From the NCBI RefSeq assembly GCF_030378165.1, contig NZ_CP119766.1, positions 620,001-684,000 of the forward strand: 64,000 nucleotides of DNA, given 5' to 3'. The notes under the pieces are model-generated. The model was not told where the DNA came from. It worked only from the letters and a program-made list of their open reading frames with translations, and made no database searches. Below are positions 44,484 through 52,687 of this stretch, piece by piece. Each line of letters opens with the position of its first letter. Within the stretch, counting starts at the first letter, position 1. The position numbers and the translations under genes were made by a program. The stretch is from Flavobacterium panacagri (GTDB lineage Bacteria > Bacteroidota > Bacteroidia > Flavobacteriales > Flavobacteriaceae).

Positions 44484-45695
44484 ATGAAAAAAGCTGTATT
44501 TCTATTCTCCACTATTTTCTTGGCAATTTTCTTTGTCAACTGTTCCAATAAATCAGAAGAATACATAGATCCTCGCGGCACCGATTATGCGGGTTCGGAA
44601 AGTTGTGTGCAATGTCATAAAGTACAATCTGAAATGGCGCTTCACAGTTCCCATTTTAAAGCTACTGCTCCTGCAATTTTAGGAAATGTTTCAGGCGATT
44701 TCGATTCTAAAAATCATACTTTCATTTATGATAAAGACACCAAATTGGTCATGCAAAAACGGGGCGACAGTTTGTATCAAGTTTTATACAAAAACGGAAA
44801 AGAAGTTTCTAAATATAAATTCGAAATTGTTTTTGGAACTAAACATGCACAAACCTCTGTTTACTGGAAAAATAATAACACTTACGAATTACCGGTTTCA
44901 TTTTATCATTCTATAAACAATTGGGCTACAAGTCCGGGTTTTCCCGCTGATAAACCTTATTTTGACCGAATGGTGGTTAAAGATTGTTATGCCTGTCATA
45001 GTTCTAATATTAGTTCGCGCACGGTTAATCAAAGTTCTGAAGACAAAAATTTCATGTCTATGGACGTTGAAGATGCCATCAATAAAAAAACGATTGTGTA
45101 CGGAATTGACTGTGAGCGCTGTCATGGGCCAGCCAAAAAACATGTTGATTTTCATTTGAAAAACCCTAACATTAAAATCGCCAATAGCATTACAAGTTTT
45201 AAATCATTGAGCAGACAACAAAGACTGGATGCCTGTGCTTTATGCCATGCAGGAAATGATGGAATGAAATTAAAATCCCGTTTTGATTTTAAACCAGGAG
45301 ATAATTTATCCGAATACTTTCGTGAAACCCGAAGTATAAATGACACTGCTACTTTTGATGTTCACGGAAACCAATTTAGGTTAATGGCACAAAGTAAATG
45401 TTTTATGAACAGCAATAAAATGGATTGTATTACGTGTCATAATCCGCATGAAAATGCATCTAAAAACATGGCGTCTTATTCTAAAATCTGTATGAGCTGT
45501 CATCAGGGATTAAAACACAATGAAACAACGCTTAAAACAATGCCTGAAAAATTATTGGCAGATAATTGCATAGAATGCCACATGCCCAAAAAAGCTTCGA
45601 ACGCGATTAATTTCCAGCTTTCAAACAGCAAACAATTATCCAGTTATATTTTGAGAACGCACAAGATCGGAATTTATCCTAGTGCTAAAAAGTAA
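44484..45695 (+). CDS. Heptaheme c-type cytochrome lipoprotein
   Basis: 403 residues. Lipoprotein signal with FFVNCSNKS. Seven CxxCH heme sites: CVQCH, CYACH, CERCH, CALCH, CITCH, CMSCH and CIECH. The spacing and the GTDYAGSESCVQCHKVQSEM start resemble the cytochrome c554-like/doubled-CxxCH group. It would act as a periplasmic or outer-surface electron carrier. No oxidase, nitrite reductase or maturation genes are nearby, so its partner is unknown. Its stop codon directly abuts the stop of lpxH on the other strand. Confidence 0.88.
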   Translation: MKKAVFLFSTIFLAIFFVNCSNKSEEYIDPRGTDYAGSESCVQCHKVQSEMALHSSHFKATAPAILGNVSGDFDSKNHTFIYDKDTKLVMQKRGDSLYQVLYKNGKEVSKYKFEIVFGTKHAQTSVYWKNNNTYELPVSFYHSINNWATSPGFPADKPYFDRMVVKDCYACHSSNISSRTVNQSSEDKNFMSMDVEDAINKKTIVYGIDCERCHGPAKKHVDFHLKNPNIKIANSITSFKSLSRQQRLDACALCHAGNDGMKLKSRFDFKPGDNLSEYFRETRSINDTATFDVHGNQFRLMAQSKCFMNSNKMDCITCHNPHENASKNMASYSKICMSCHQGLKHNETTLKTMPEKLLADNCIECHMPKKASNAINFQLSNSKQLSSYILRTHKIGIYPSAKK

Positions 45696-46439
45696 TTATT
45701 TCTTGTACTCTAAAAGTTCAAATTTTTCTCCATCGAAAACACCATATGTAAAGTAACCAATCCAGTCCCCAAGATTTACATATTCTGAATTTTCGCCAAC
45801 AGAACGAATCATTGGCAAATGACGATGTCCAAAAATAAAGTAATTGTAATGTTTGGTTTCTAACTTTCGTTTGGCATATAGAATCAGCCATTCTTTATCT
45901 TCACCTAAAAATTTAATGTCTTCGTCACCAGAAATCAATTTGTTTTTAACAGATAGATATTGTGCTAAACCAACACCTAAATCTGGATGAAGCCAACGAA
46001 AAAGCCATTTTGAAAACGGATTCGTAAATACCTTTTTCATTCTTTTATAGCCTTTATCTCCAGGGCCTTTTCCATCGCCGTGGCCAATTAGGAAGGTTTT
46101 TCCGTTAAAGGTAAATTCTTTATTATCATGGTAAACGGGAATATTCAATTCTTTTTCAAAATAATCTTCCATCCATAAATCATGGTTTCCGACGAAAAAA
46201 TAAATTGGAATTCCGCTGTCGCGAATTTCAGCCAGTTTCCCCAAAACACGTACAAAACCTTTCGGAACGACTGTTTTATATTCAAACCAAAAATCAAACA
46301 AATCTCCTAACAAAAAAATGGCTTCTGCATCTTCTTTAACCTCATCTAACCAGGCAACAAATTTCTTTTCGCGCGGTAAACTCAATTCCTGAGTCGGCGC
46401 ACCAAAATGCTGATCTGAAGCAAAATATATTTTTTTCAT
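45696..46439 (-). CDS. lpxH: UDP-2,3-diacylglucosamine diphosphatase
   Basis: 247 residues. Metallophosphoesterase that cleaves UDP-2,3-diacylglucosamine to lipid X in lipid A synthesis. Motifs: ASDQHFGAP, FLLGDLFDFWFE, FFVGNHDLWMEDYF, LIGHGDGKG and FIFGHRHLPMI, in the order of the family. The usual SDLHL is SDQHF here. Preceded on the same strand by queD. Confidence 0.85.
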   Translation of the reverse strand: MKKIYFASDQHFGAPTQELSLPREKKFVAWLDEVKEDAEAIFLLGDLFDFWFEYKTVVPKGFVRVLGKLAEIRDSGIPIYFFVGNHDLWMEDYFEKELNIPVYHDNKEFTFNGKTFLIGHGDGKGPGDKGYKRMKKVFTNPFSKWLFRWLHPDLGVGLAQYLSVKNKLISGDEDIKFLGEDKEWLILYAKRKLETKHYNYFIFGHRHLPMIRSVGENSEYVNLGDWIGYFTYGVFDGEKFELLEYKK

Positions 46440-46513
46440 CTAGAAAGTTAGAAGTTAAGAGTTATAAGTTATTCGTTTGAGTTTTCGGATTTGGAATTTA
46501 AAAAATTGGAATT

Positions 46514-46966
46514 TTAAACATTATCACTTGCATACCATTCTGCAAACGAAGATTCTGTTTCCTGAAGTTTTAATGAGAAAAGAGCAATTCCGGCAGGAAG
46601 TCTATTTTTAATTCGTTCTGCAAAATCAACCACCATATTTTCACTTGTTGGCTGGTAATCAACCAAAATTACATGATGTCCACGATTTTTTAATTCATTA
46701 GCCAATTCAATATGTGGAGTCGTTTGATTAAAAACAGTTGCATGATCGAACTGATCGACGATTTCTTCTTTTACAATTTTCTTTAGATCCGAAAAATCAA
46801 TCACCATTCCGAACTTTACATTCGATCGATCCGTAATTGGCGAGCCAATAACCGTTACCGATAATTTATAACTATGTCCGTGAACGTTCTTGCATTTTCC
46901 GTCGTAACCGTACAAAGCGTGACCGGTTTCGAAACTAAATTGTTTTGTAATTCTGATATTACTCAT
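46514..46966 (-). CDS. queD: 6-carboxytetrahydropterin synthase / PTPS-like protein
   Basis: 150 residues. Early step in queuosine synthesis. Zinc ligands and catalytic Cys are visible in FSFETGHALYGYDGKCKNVH and GHSYKLSVTV; FSDLKKIVKEEIVDQFDHAT, PTSENMVVDFAERI and LQETESSFAEWY follow. The Cys in GKC favours QueD over a eukaryotic-type synthase. No other queuosine genes are nearby. Confidence 0.9.
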   Translation of the reverse strand: MSNIRITKQFSFETGHALYGYDGKCKNVHGHSYKLSVTVIGSPITDRSNVKFGMVIDFSDLKKIVKEEIVDQFDHATVFNQTTPHIELANELKNRGHHVILVDYQPTSENMVVDFAERIKNRLPAGIALFSLKLQETESSFAEWYASDNV

Positions 46967-46999
46967 CGATTTTTAATTTTAAGCTTGCAAATTTACAAA

Positions 47000-47176
47000 T
47001 TAATTGCCGTTTTTGTCTCTTTTTTTAGCCCTAAGATACATCCACAAAGCAAGTCCGCCCAAAACCAGAAACGGAATGAAAGATCCAATGACAACGCCAA
47101 TTTGATAACCACTGTCTGGGGCGTCTTTAATTTTCTCTGCAATGTCTACTTTTTGGAATAAGGAAATAAGTTTCAT
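47000..47176 (-). CDS. 58-residue single-span membrane protein
   Basis: MKLISLFQKVDIAEKIKDAP, then a membrane helix (GVVIGSFIPFLVLGGLALWM) and a basic tail (YLRAKKRDKNGN). It sits 33 nt upstream of queD on the same strand and can share its transcript. It has a length and composition typical of real small membrane proteins. No family is recognised. Confidence 0.7.
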   Translation of the reverse strand: MKLISLFQKVDIAEKIKDAPDSGYQIGVVIGSFIPFLVLGGLALWMYLRAKKRDKNGN

Positions 47177-47201
47177 TTTAAATTATATTTATTTTTATAG
47201 C

Positions 47202-47287
47202 CACAGATTAAAAGAATTAATTGGATTATTCTATCTAACTCTTCTTCGAAGTCTAACCAGTTTATAGAAACTTTACCACTATATTTA
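47202..47287. repeat. Partial CCACAGATTAAAAG repeat and AT-rich filler
   Basis: GCCACAGATTAAAAGAATTA near 47202 is a single arm of the family perfect at 9917-9981. No complement is found nearby. The rest of the 323-bp gap up to the enoyl-CoA hydratase gene is the MITE-like copy B. Confidence 0.5.
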
Positions 47288-47426
47288 AACACATAGAAAC
47301 ATAGCTTGTTGGAAATTAAAAAAAGGCATTTCACTTTCATAAATTCACATAGCTATTCTATGTGTGAGAAACTAGTTTCTTTCTATTTTCTTTTATTCAC
47401 AAACTAAATCTATGTTCCTATGTGTT
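47288..47426 (-). repeat. MITE-like element, copy B (inverted relative to copy A)
   Basis: Begins ACACATAGAAACATAGCTTG and ends CTATGTTCCTATGTGT. Compared with the reverse complement of copy A, the left 50 bases and the region GAGAAACTAGTTTCTTTCTA are largely identical, with small gaps. No ORF lies inside. Confidence 0.75.
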
Positions 47427-47499
47427 TATTTTTTTTAGTTAGCAACTCCTTGTCAAAATTATATAGTTATTTCCCCAAAATAAATGACTTATATCATAG

Positions 47500-48264
47500 C
47501 TATTTTTTAAACTGCAGTAAAGCATTTCTGCTAAAATCAGATAAAACCAATTTACCTGTAATTGCAGCACGCTCAAACAAAAGAGATTCCCATTGCTCTG
47601 TCCCTTCCCAAATAATCTTTTTCATTTCAAATAAAGCTTCGGGATTATAAGAACTTAATTTTTGGGCAAAATTTTCGACATCCTGATCCAAATTCACAGA
47701 ATCACTTAAAGCTGAATAAAGTCCTTTTTCAAAAGCCCATTCAGCAGATTTCCATTCATGTGGTGCCAAAGTCATTTGAGTCATCGCCGTTTTTCCTATT
47801 TTACGAGAAACAGCAGGTTCAATAACAAATGGGCCAATTCCGATTGCCAGTTCAGACAATTTTATAGCACTTTCAGGAGTAGCAAAAACATAATCACAAG
47901 CCGAAATAATTCCGACTCCACCACCAACAGCTTTTCCCTGAACACGACCAATAATTAATTTATTGCAATTGCGCATGGCATTTAACAAATGAGCAAAGCC
48001 TGAGAAAAACTCTGTGCCTTGTTCCTCATTTTCAACCTGCAAAAGTTCATCAAAAGAAGCTCCGGAACAAAATGCTCTGTTTCCTTCACTTTTTAAAATA
48101 ATAACCGAAACATTTTCATCTCTGCTCAGCGAATTAATTTCAGTCGTAAGTTGGTTTAACAAAGCCCTCGGAAAAGAATTACTGGCAGGATGTCCAAATT
48201 GTACCGTTGCAATTGTATTTTGAAAAGAAGTTTCTAAACTTCCATTTAGATTTTCTGAACTCAT
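47500..48264 (-). CDS. Enoyl-CoA hydratase/isomerase family protein
   Basis: 254 residues, crotonase fold. Oxyanion-hole motifs: GNRAFCSGASFDELL and the loop QGKAVGGGVGIISACDYVFA. Neither of the two glutamates of true enoyl-CoA hydratases is evident at the usual positions (SELAIGIGPFVIEPA), so the reaction is uncertain. Single gene on the minus strand. Confidence 0.88.
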   Translation of the reverse strand: MSSENLNGSLETSFQNTIATVQFGHPASNSFPRALLNQLTTEINSLSRDENVSVIILKSEGNRAFCSGASFDELLQVENEEQGTEFFSGFAHLLNAMRNCNKLIIGRVQGKAVGGGVGIISACDYVFATPESAIKLSELAIGIGPFVIEPAVSRKIGKTAMTQMTLAPHEWKSAEWAFEKGLYSALSDSVNLDQDVENFAQKLSSYNPEALFEMKKIIWEGTEQWESLLFERAAITGKLVLSDFSRNALLQFKK

Positions 48265-48368
48265 AAAAATAGATTTAAACGTAAAGTTACGCTTTTGAAA
48301 AATATTTTATCTGATTGATTTCTAAATTTGTTTTTTGAGAATTATTTGACTTTATTTGTTGACGCTTT

Positions 48369-48442
48369 GGGGGATTAGCTCATTTGGCTAGAGTACTTGC
48401 CTGGCAGGCAAGGGGTGACCGGTTCGAATCCGGTATTCTCCA
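48369..48442 (+). tRNA. tRNA-Ala (anticodon GGC)
   Basis: 74 nt. Acceptor GGGGGAT pairs with ATTCTCC, D-arm GCTC/GAGT, anticodon stem CTTGC/GCAAG around loop CTGGCAG (anticodon GGC, reading GCC and GCU), T-arm ACCGG/CCGGT with TTCGAAT. CCA is not encoded. All stems pair (with G-T pairs in the acceptor). A terminator follows directly. Confidence 0.93.
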
Positions 48443-48452
48443 CAAAAATTAA

Positions 48453-48488
48453 AACCCTTGTAAATTCTGTTTTACAAGGGTTGTTTTT
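48453..48488 (+). terminator. Terminator after the tRNA gene
   Basis: AACCCTTGTAAA/TTTACAAGGGTT (48453-48464 with 48471-48482) then GTTTTTTT. The minus strand carries the end of a small membrane gene at 48510, so it may terminate both. Confidence 0.85.
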
Positions 48489-48509
48489 TTCTGTGGTTTC
48501 GCAATTTTG

Positions 48510-48686
48510 TCATTTCTCATTAGCCGAATCATCAGCATCTACTCTATCTTTTTCAGCTTTTTTGAAATCGTTATTCAGCAAATTTTCCAATTTCTTTTTC
48601 TCTTTTAGATTTTTTCTAATGGTTAAAACAATTAAAAGAACAACCAATAAAATCACTACTGCTATTACAACCCAATTTATTTCCAT
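48510..48686 (-). CDS. 58-residue single-span membrane protein
   Basis: MEINWVVIAVVILLVVLLIV then LTIRKNLKEKKKLENLLNND, FKKAEKDRVDADDSANEK. One N-terminal membrane helix and a long charged, coiled-coil-like cytoplasmic tail. It matches the look of small anchor proteins common in flavobacteria. It ends against the tRNA terminator. Confidence 0.75.
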   Translation of the reverse strand: MEINWVVIAVVILLVVLLIVLTIRKNLKEKKKLENLLNNDFKKAEKDRVDADDSANEK

Positions 48687-48813
48687 AATTTAAATTTTAA
48701 TTAAAAGTAAAAATTTAAACTACTTACCATATTATCAAAAGGTTAAGAATAAAATTCTTGATCAGTCCTTTACTTTTATACAATTTGAAAGATATTTCTT
48801 TAAAAAGGTTTCT

Positions 48814-48821
48814 TATTTTTG
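48814..48821 (+). promoter_or_regulatory. -7 element before the SUKH-like gene
   Basis: TATTTTTG matches TAnnTTTG, 80 nt before the ATG at 48902. TTTG lies 26 nt upstream, slightly long for a -33. Confidence 0.45.
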
Positions 48822-48901
48822 TTTAGAGCGTCAATCATTTTAAAAACGACAACACCGAATACTATAGCCAACGAAAATTCAAATACACTAAACACCAAAA
48901 A

Positions 48902-49501
48902 ATGAAAAAAGAAATATTAGATCGAATCCAGCAAATTGGCGGAAACATCGATAAAGTAAAAGGAAATTCATTACAGGAAGATTTACAGTCAATCGAATTC
49001 AGTCATCCGTTATATACCGATTATTACGAAGACGAGTTATACGGAGCCGACGAATTTTATGCCGATAACCGTGAATTGTATCAGGAAAACAGAAAAGAAT
49101 TTTATGACCAATTACTACATCATTTTTTCTCTGATCACGAACTTCCGTACGGGCAGGATTTTTACAGGAATTTTCTTTTTACCCCTTTTAAACAAGGCAC
49201 AAAAGATTTTGAAGAGTTTGACGGATTAATAGAGGAAGCTGAAGTTAGAGAAGTAGTGGAAGGCGGAGATTTAGATTTTATCTGTATTTGTTATTCCTAT
49301 GGATATCCGGATCAGTTTTTTATCTGTCTAACAGATCCAAATCCTGAAAATCCAACAGTTTACTCAACTGATCATGAAGTCTTTTTCAGTGAAATTGAAA
49401 ACGAAGGCACTCTCGAAGAATTTCTTAAGCGTTATTTGACCAAAGACGAGTTTTTAGAAATAGTCAAAAATTATATTGAGAATGAAAAAACGGATAAATA
49501 G
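48902..49501 (+). CDS. SMI1/KNR4 (SUKH)-like protein
   Basis: 199 residues, strongly acidic, no signal peptide. The core DFICICYSYGYPDQFFICLT, DPNPENPTVYSTDHEVFF, and TLEEFLKRYLTKDEF resembles the SUKH superfamily, whose bacterial members are mostly immunity proteins against secreted toxins. The family call is by eye and only moderately sure. First gene of a run of small, mostly unrecognised genes on the plus strand. Confidence 0.6.
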   Translation: MKKEILDRIQQIGGNIDKVKGNSLQEDLQSIEFSHPLYTDYYEDELYGADEFYADNRELYQENRKEFYDQLLHHFFSDHELPYGQDFYRNFLFTPFKQGTKDFEEFDGLIEEAEVREVVEGGDLDFICICYSYGYPDQFFICLTDPNPENPTVYSTDHEVFFSEIENEGTLEEFLKRYLTKDEFLEIVKNYIENEKTDK

Positions 49502-49527
49502 TTTGTAAAATGCAGTAAACACAGAAA

Positions 49528-50472
49528 ATGAAACGATTTATTTCAATATTACTTCTCACAATTCTAAACTCATTTACTATTTCCTGTCAAAAATCAGGGG
49601 CTTCAAATGAGAAAATAGAGATTATGAATTTAGAAATTGCAAAAACAGATAAAGTTTTCAAAGGAAACATTAATTTAAAGACTCAGAAAGAGGTTGATGA
49701 CTTTGGACAAAACAAATACACTTATATCAATGGAAATCTAATTATTGGCGATACTTTATCTTCAGATTTATCGAATGAAATTCAAAATTTGAATGCACTT
49801 TCAAGTATCCAAAAAATCAACGGCGAATTATTGGTACTCAAACTCAAAAATCTGGAGTCAGTACAAGGATTAACAAACCTTGAACAGGTAAACGGACATT
49901 TTACTATTTCGGGATGTGAATTAAAACAGATTAGCGGTTTTGATAAATTAACTACAGTAAACGGCGATATCACTTTTGGAAACAACAGTGGAAAATACAC
50001 CGAAAATCCTTTAATAGAAATCTCCGGTTTTAATAATCTAGTTAAAGCAAAAAAAATATTTATAATAGGAAATTCGGGACTTCAAACACTGGATGGATTT
50101 AATCAGATTAAAGAAGTTCAAACGGTTATGATTATGAACAGCGAAATCAAAACATTAAATTGTTTTAAAAACCTGCAAACTGTACATGAAAATTTTAGCG
50201 TTGAATACTCTGACTTACTAACCTCGATATCTTTGGAAAAACTGGAAAATGTAAATGGCTTTTTCGCTTTAAATGAAAACAAAACGATTAACGGAAACAT
50301 TACGTTTCCAAATCTAAAATTAATAAAACTGCTGTATTTTTTTCAGAACAAAAGCTTCGAAAATTACTGTCCGTTCAGTCATTTTCTTAAAGAAAATAAA
50401 ATTGTGGAGATAGAACTTCAAGGCAATAAATCAAATCCATCAAAAGAACAGATTATTACCAATTGCAAATAA
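49528..50472 (+). CDS. Lipoprotein with receptor L-domain-like leucine-rich repeats
   Basis: 314 residues. Lipoprotein signal MKRFISILLLTILNSFTIS with Cys20 in ISCQKS. The remainder is a solenoid of repeats such as YINGNLIIGDTLSSDLSNEI, KLKNLESVQGLTNLEQVNGH, TISGCELKQISGFDKLTTV and FGNNSGKYTENPLIEISGF, like the receptor L-domain/ECM33 type. It would face the periplasm or the outside. It is 27 nt after the SUKH-like gene and touches the next gene, so it is in the same operon. Confidence 0.75.
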   Translation: MKRFISILLLTILNSFTISCQKSGASNEKIEIMNLEIAKTDKVFKGNINLKTQKEVDDFGQNKYTYINGNLIIGDTLSSDLSNEIQNLNALSSIQKINGELLVLKLKNLESVQGLTNLEQVNGHFTISGCELKQISGFDKLTTVNGDITFGNNSGKYTENPLIEISGFNNLVKAKKIFIIGNSGLQTLDGFNQIKEVQTVMIMNSEIKTLNCFKNLQTVHENFSVEYSDLLTSISLEKLENVNGFFALNENKTINGNITFPNLKLIKLLYFFQNKSFENYCPFSHFLKENKIVEIELQGNKSNPSKEQIITNCK

Positions 50473-50925
50473 ATGGAACAAACATTATTAAATAAAACCA
50501 TTCAATTTCTTAAAAGATCCCTTGCGATTCCTTTATTGATTTTTCTGACCACTTTCATCGAAATTTACTGGGCAATGGGAAGTCTTTCTGAAAGAGTATC
50601 CAGCGGAAATCCCGACAGTAGTTTTTTTGATGATGCTTATTTAATGTCTGTGTTTACGACCATTATTCTAACGGTTGTTTTTCTAACATTCTATTTTATC
50701 AAAAACAAACCGATAAGAATCACAATTCAGTTATTATGTTTAATTTCAGTTTGGTTTTTCTTGAACTATTGCATTTTTGTAGATAGAGAATCTTCCTGGA
50801 GTACTTATCTTTTTAAAGAAGAACTACATTATACGTTTTCACTTTCTTTTCTGCCTATTGTAGTTTTATCTATTGTTACCATTTTTGGTTTAAAATTTAT
50901 TTCGAAAAAATATGAGCTTAAATAA
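50473..50925 (+). CDS. Four-span membrane protein, unknown
   Basis: 150 residues with about four membrane helices (SLAIPLLIFLTTFIEIYWAM, AYLMSVFTTIILTVVFLTFY, ITIQLLCLISVWFFLNYCIF, SFLPIVVLSIVTIFGLKFIS). No family is recognised. It starts directly after the L-domain lipoprotein stop and overlaps the next gene by 14 nt, so it is translationally coupled. Confidence 0.7.
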   Translation: MEQTLLNKTIQFLKRSLAIPLLIFLTTFIEIYWAMGSLSERVSSGNPDSSFFDDAYLMSVFTTIILTVVFLTFYFIKNKPIRITIQLLCLISVWFFLNYCIFVDRESSWSTYLFKEELHYTFSLSFLPIVVLSIVTIFGLKFISKKYELK

Positions 50926-51502
50926 AAAAATAATACTGCGATTTTATCTTATTCTAAGCGCTATTTCTATATTGGATTGTGCCTTATATTATTTTAAAGC
51001 AATAAGTTTTCGGGGTTATTATAGTGATGCGATTTTGTTTTGGTTTTGGCTTTTTTCCAGTTTTGTTATAATCATTGTTTTTTGGAAAAAGCTTTTGGCA
51101 AAGCTTCTTTTGGTCTGCATAATAATAACATTCGCCTTGAGTATTATTGCTATGATGCTTCCTTTTTATGCTTTGCTAAATTCAACTACATCATTGGGTT
51201 TATACATTGATAAAAATCTTAATGAAAATTACAGAGCTCAGATTGTAGGATATGGCCCAATGGTTTATCCGTGGCTTGAAATCATTGAGAAAAAAGGTTT
51301 GTTTGAAAAAAGAATCATCAAATGCACTGATTCTGAAATTATGAATGATAATCTGGATCTAAAAATCAGAACTGCGAAAGACATCCTTTTTAAAAATGAA
51401 ACCGATCATACCATTACGCTTACTCTATTTTATGGAGGCCCAAACAAAACAATTACATTCGATAAAAACACCGGAAATGTTATTGAAATAAAAGACAATT
51501 GA
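50912..51502 (+). CDS. Membrane protein with C-terminal soluble domain, unknown
   Basis: 196 residues. Three membrane helices near residues 8-28, 38-58 and 62-90 (FYLILSAISILDCALYYFKA, AILFWFWLFSSFVIIIVFWK, LLLVCIIITFALSIIAMMLP), then a soluble tail (ENYRAQIVGYGPMVYPWLEI, ETDHTITLTLFYGGPNKTIT). Not recognised. It overlaps the preceding gene. Confidence 0.7.
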   Translation: MSLNKKIILRFYLILSAISILDCALYYFKAISFRGYYSDAILFWFWLFSSFVIIIVFWKKLLAKLLLVCIIITFALSIIAMMLPFYALLNSTTSLGLYIDKNLNENYRAQIVGYGPMVYPWLEIIEKKGLFEKRIIKCTDSEIMNDNLDLKIRTAKDILFKNETDHTITLTLFYGGPNKTITFDKNTGNVIEIKDN

Positions 51503-51680
51503 TTTATCGTTATGGACTAACATTTGAGTGATAAAATGTCTGGAAATAATGATTCTAGCATTACGAAACATTTTTAAATCAATTAAACTTATTTCAACAT
51601 ATTGATGGCTTATCTCAGCTCTTTTTCCTTATTTGCTTTTATAATTTTATCTATTTGAACTTACCTAATTAAATAAAACC

Positions 51681-52112
51681 ATGCGTTACTTAAAATTTTT
51701 ATTTCTCGGATTCTTTCTCATGATTTCTTTTAATGGCAATTGTCAGGATAAAATTGTACAACAGGTTTTGAATCGTTTAAAAGCACAACAAACCTGCTGG
51801 AATAATGGTGACCTTGAAGGTTATCTAGAATTTTATGCTCCACTAGATTCTGTCCGAATGATTTACAGCGGCGGTGTAGTTTATGAAAAAAACAATATTG
51901 CCGATTTCTTTAAGAAATACTGGCCAAAAGAAAGAATGGGAAAACTAACCATGACCGATTTTGTTGTTGAACCTCTTTCAAAAAAAGATGCTTTTGTAAG
52001 CGCCAAATTTAGTGTCGAAGCTCCAAATGGAAAAAATAGTTCGGGACAATTTTCGGGGATAATGCGAAAAATAAATGGTCTTTGGTATTTGTATATTGAT
52101 CATTCTGGATAA
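51681..52112 (+). CDS. Secreted NTF2/SnoaL-like protein
   Basis: 143 residues. Signal peptide MRYLKFLFLGFFLMISFNGN, with Cys in NGNCQD possibly lipidated. The mature part fits the DUF4440/SnoaL cone fold: VLNRLKAQQTCWNNGDLEGY, then YSGGVVYEKNNIADFFKKYW, SAKFSVEAPNGKNSSGQFSG, KINGLWYLYIDHSG. Such domains bind small molecules or serve as immunity proteins in some systems; no role is shown here. Confidence 0.75.
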   Translation: MRYLKFLFLGFFLMISFNGNCQDKIVQQVLNRLKAQQTCWNNGDLEGYLEFYAPLDSVRMIYSGGVVYEKNNIADFFKKYWPKERMGKLTMTDFVVEPLSKKDAFVSAKFSVEAPNGKNSSGQFSGIMRKINGLWYLYIDHSG

Positions 52113-52175
52113 AAAAATTATAAGGAGAAAATCAACAATTAATCGATAATTATTTACAAAGAAAATAGCAAAACA

Positions 52176-52610
52176 ATGACATTTTACTTTATTAAAACAT
52201 GGTTGCTGATTATACTGTTCAGTCTTTTAATTTCAGGTGGTTTATTGTATCGTTTTTTTGAGATACAAGATGAGACTAAAAGTTTCTGGCTGGTTATACT
52301 TTCCAATTTGTCCTTTTTTTTCTCTTTAAGATTTGTTTTGTTCTTGTCTCTCTCATCCGTTACCATTTTTCTGAACCATTATGAACCTATTAGAAAAAAC
52401 AGATTTTATTCATTAGCAACTTATTGCCTGATTTCGTTTACAACATTGTTTTGTTTTATGATAGGCGATTTATCTGTAAAGGAATTTAATTCCGATATAC
52501 TCCTATCGGGCTGGAATTTTTTAGCAATGCTGGTTTTACCTCATTTAATAATATGTCTCACTGCCTATTTATTTTTTAGAAGAATGTTGAAAAACAGAAA
52601 AATTGACTGA
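52176..52610 (+). CDS. Four-span membrane protein, unknown
   Basis: 144 residues with membrane segments WLLIILFSLLISGGLLY, LSFFFSLRFVLFLSLSSVTI, ATYCLISFTTLFCFMIGDL and FLAMLVLPHLIICLTAYLFF. No family is recognised. Same strand as its neighbours, with short gaps. Confidence 0.65.
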   Translation: MTFYFIKTWLLIILFSLLISGGLLYRFFEIQDETKSFWLVILSNLSFFFSLRFVLFLSLSSVTIFLNHYEPIRKNRFYSLATYCLISFTTLFCFMIGDLSVKEFNSDILLSGWNFLAMLVLPHLIICLTAYLFFRRMLKNRKID

Positions 52611-52687
52611 GTTTTAACTTTCAAGTTTAAACAAATTAAAGTACTTTCGTACATAATGAATAGAAAATTAAAATCCATAAATGTAAA

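Noticed and set aside
46967..46999. preQ1 riboswitch before queD
   Set aside because: The 33-bp gap is too short and has no conserved riboswitch core.
46874..47161. 95-residue plus-strand ORF across the queD start
   Set aside because: It is antisense to queD and the small membrane protein, both of which read better.
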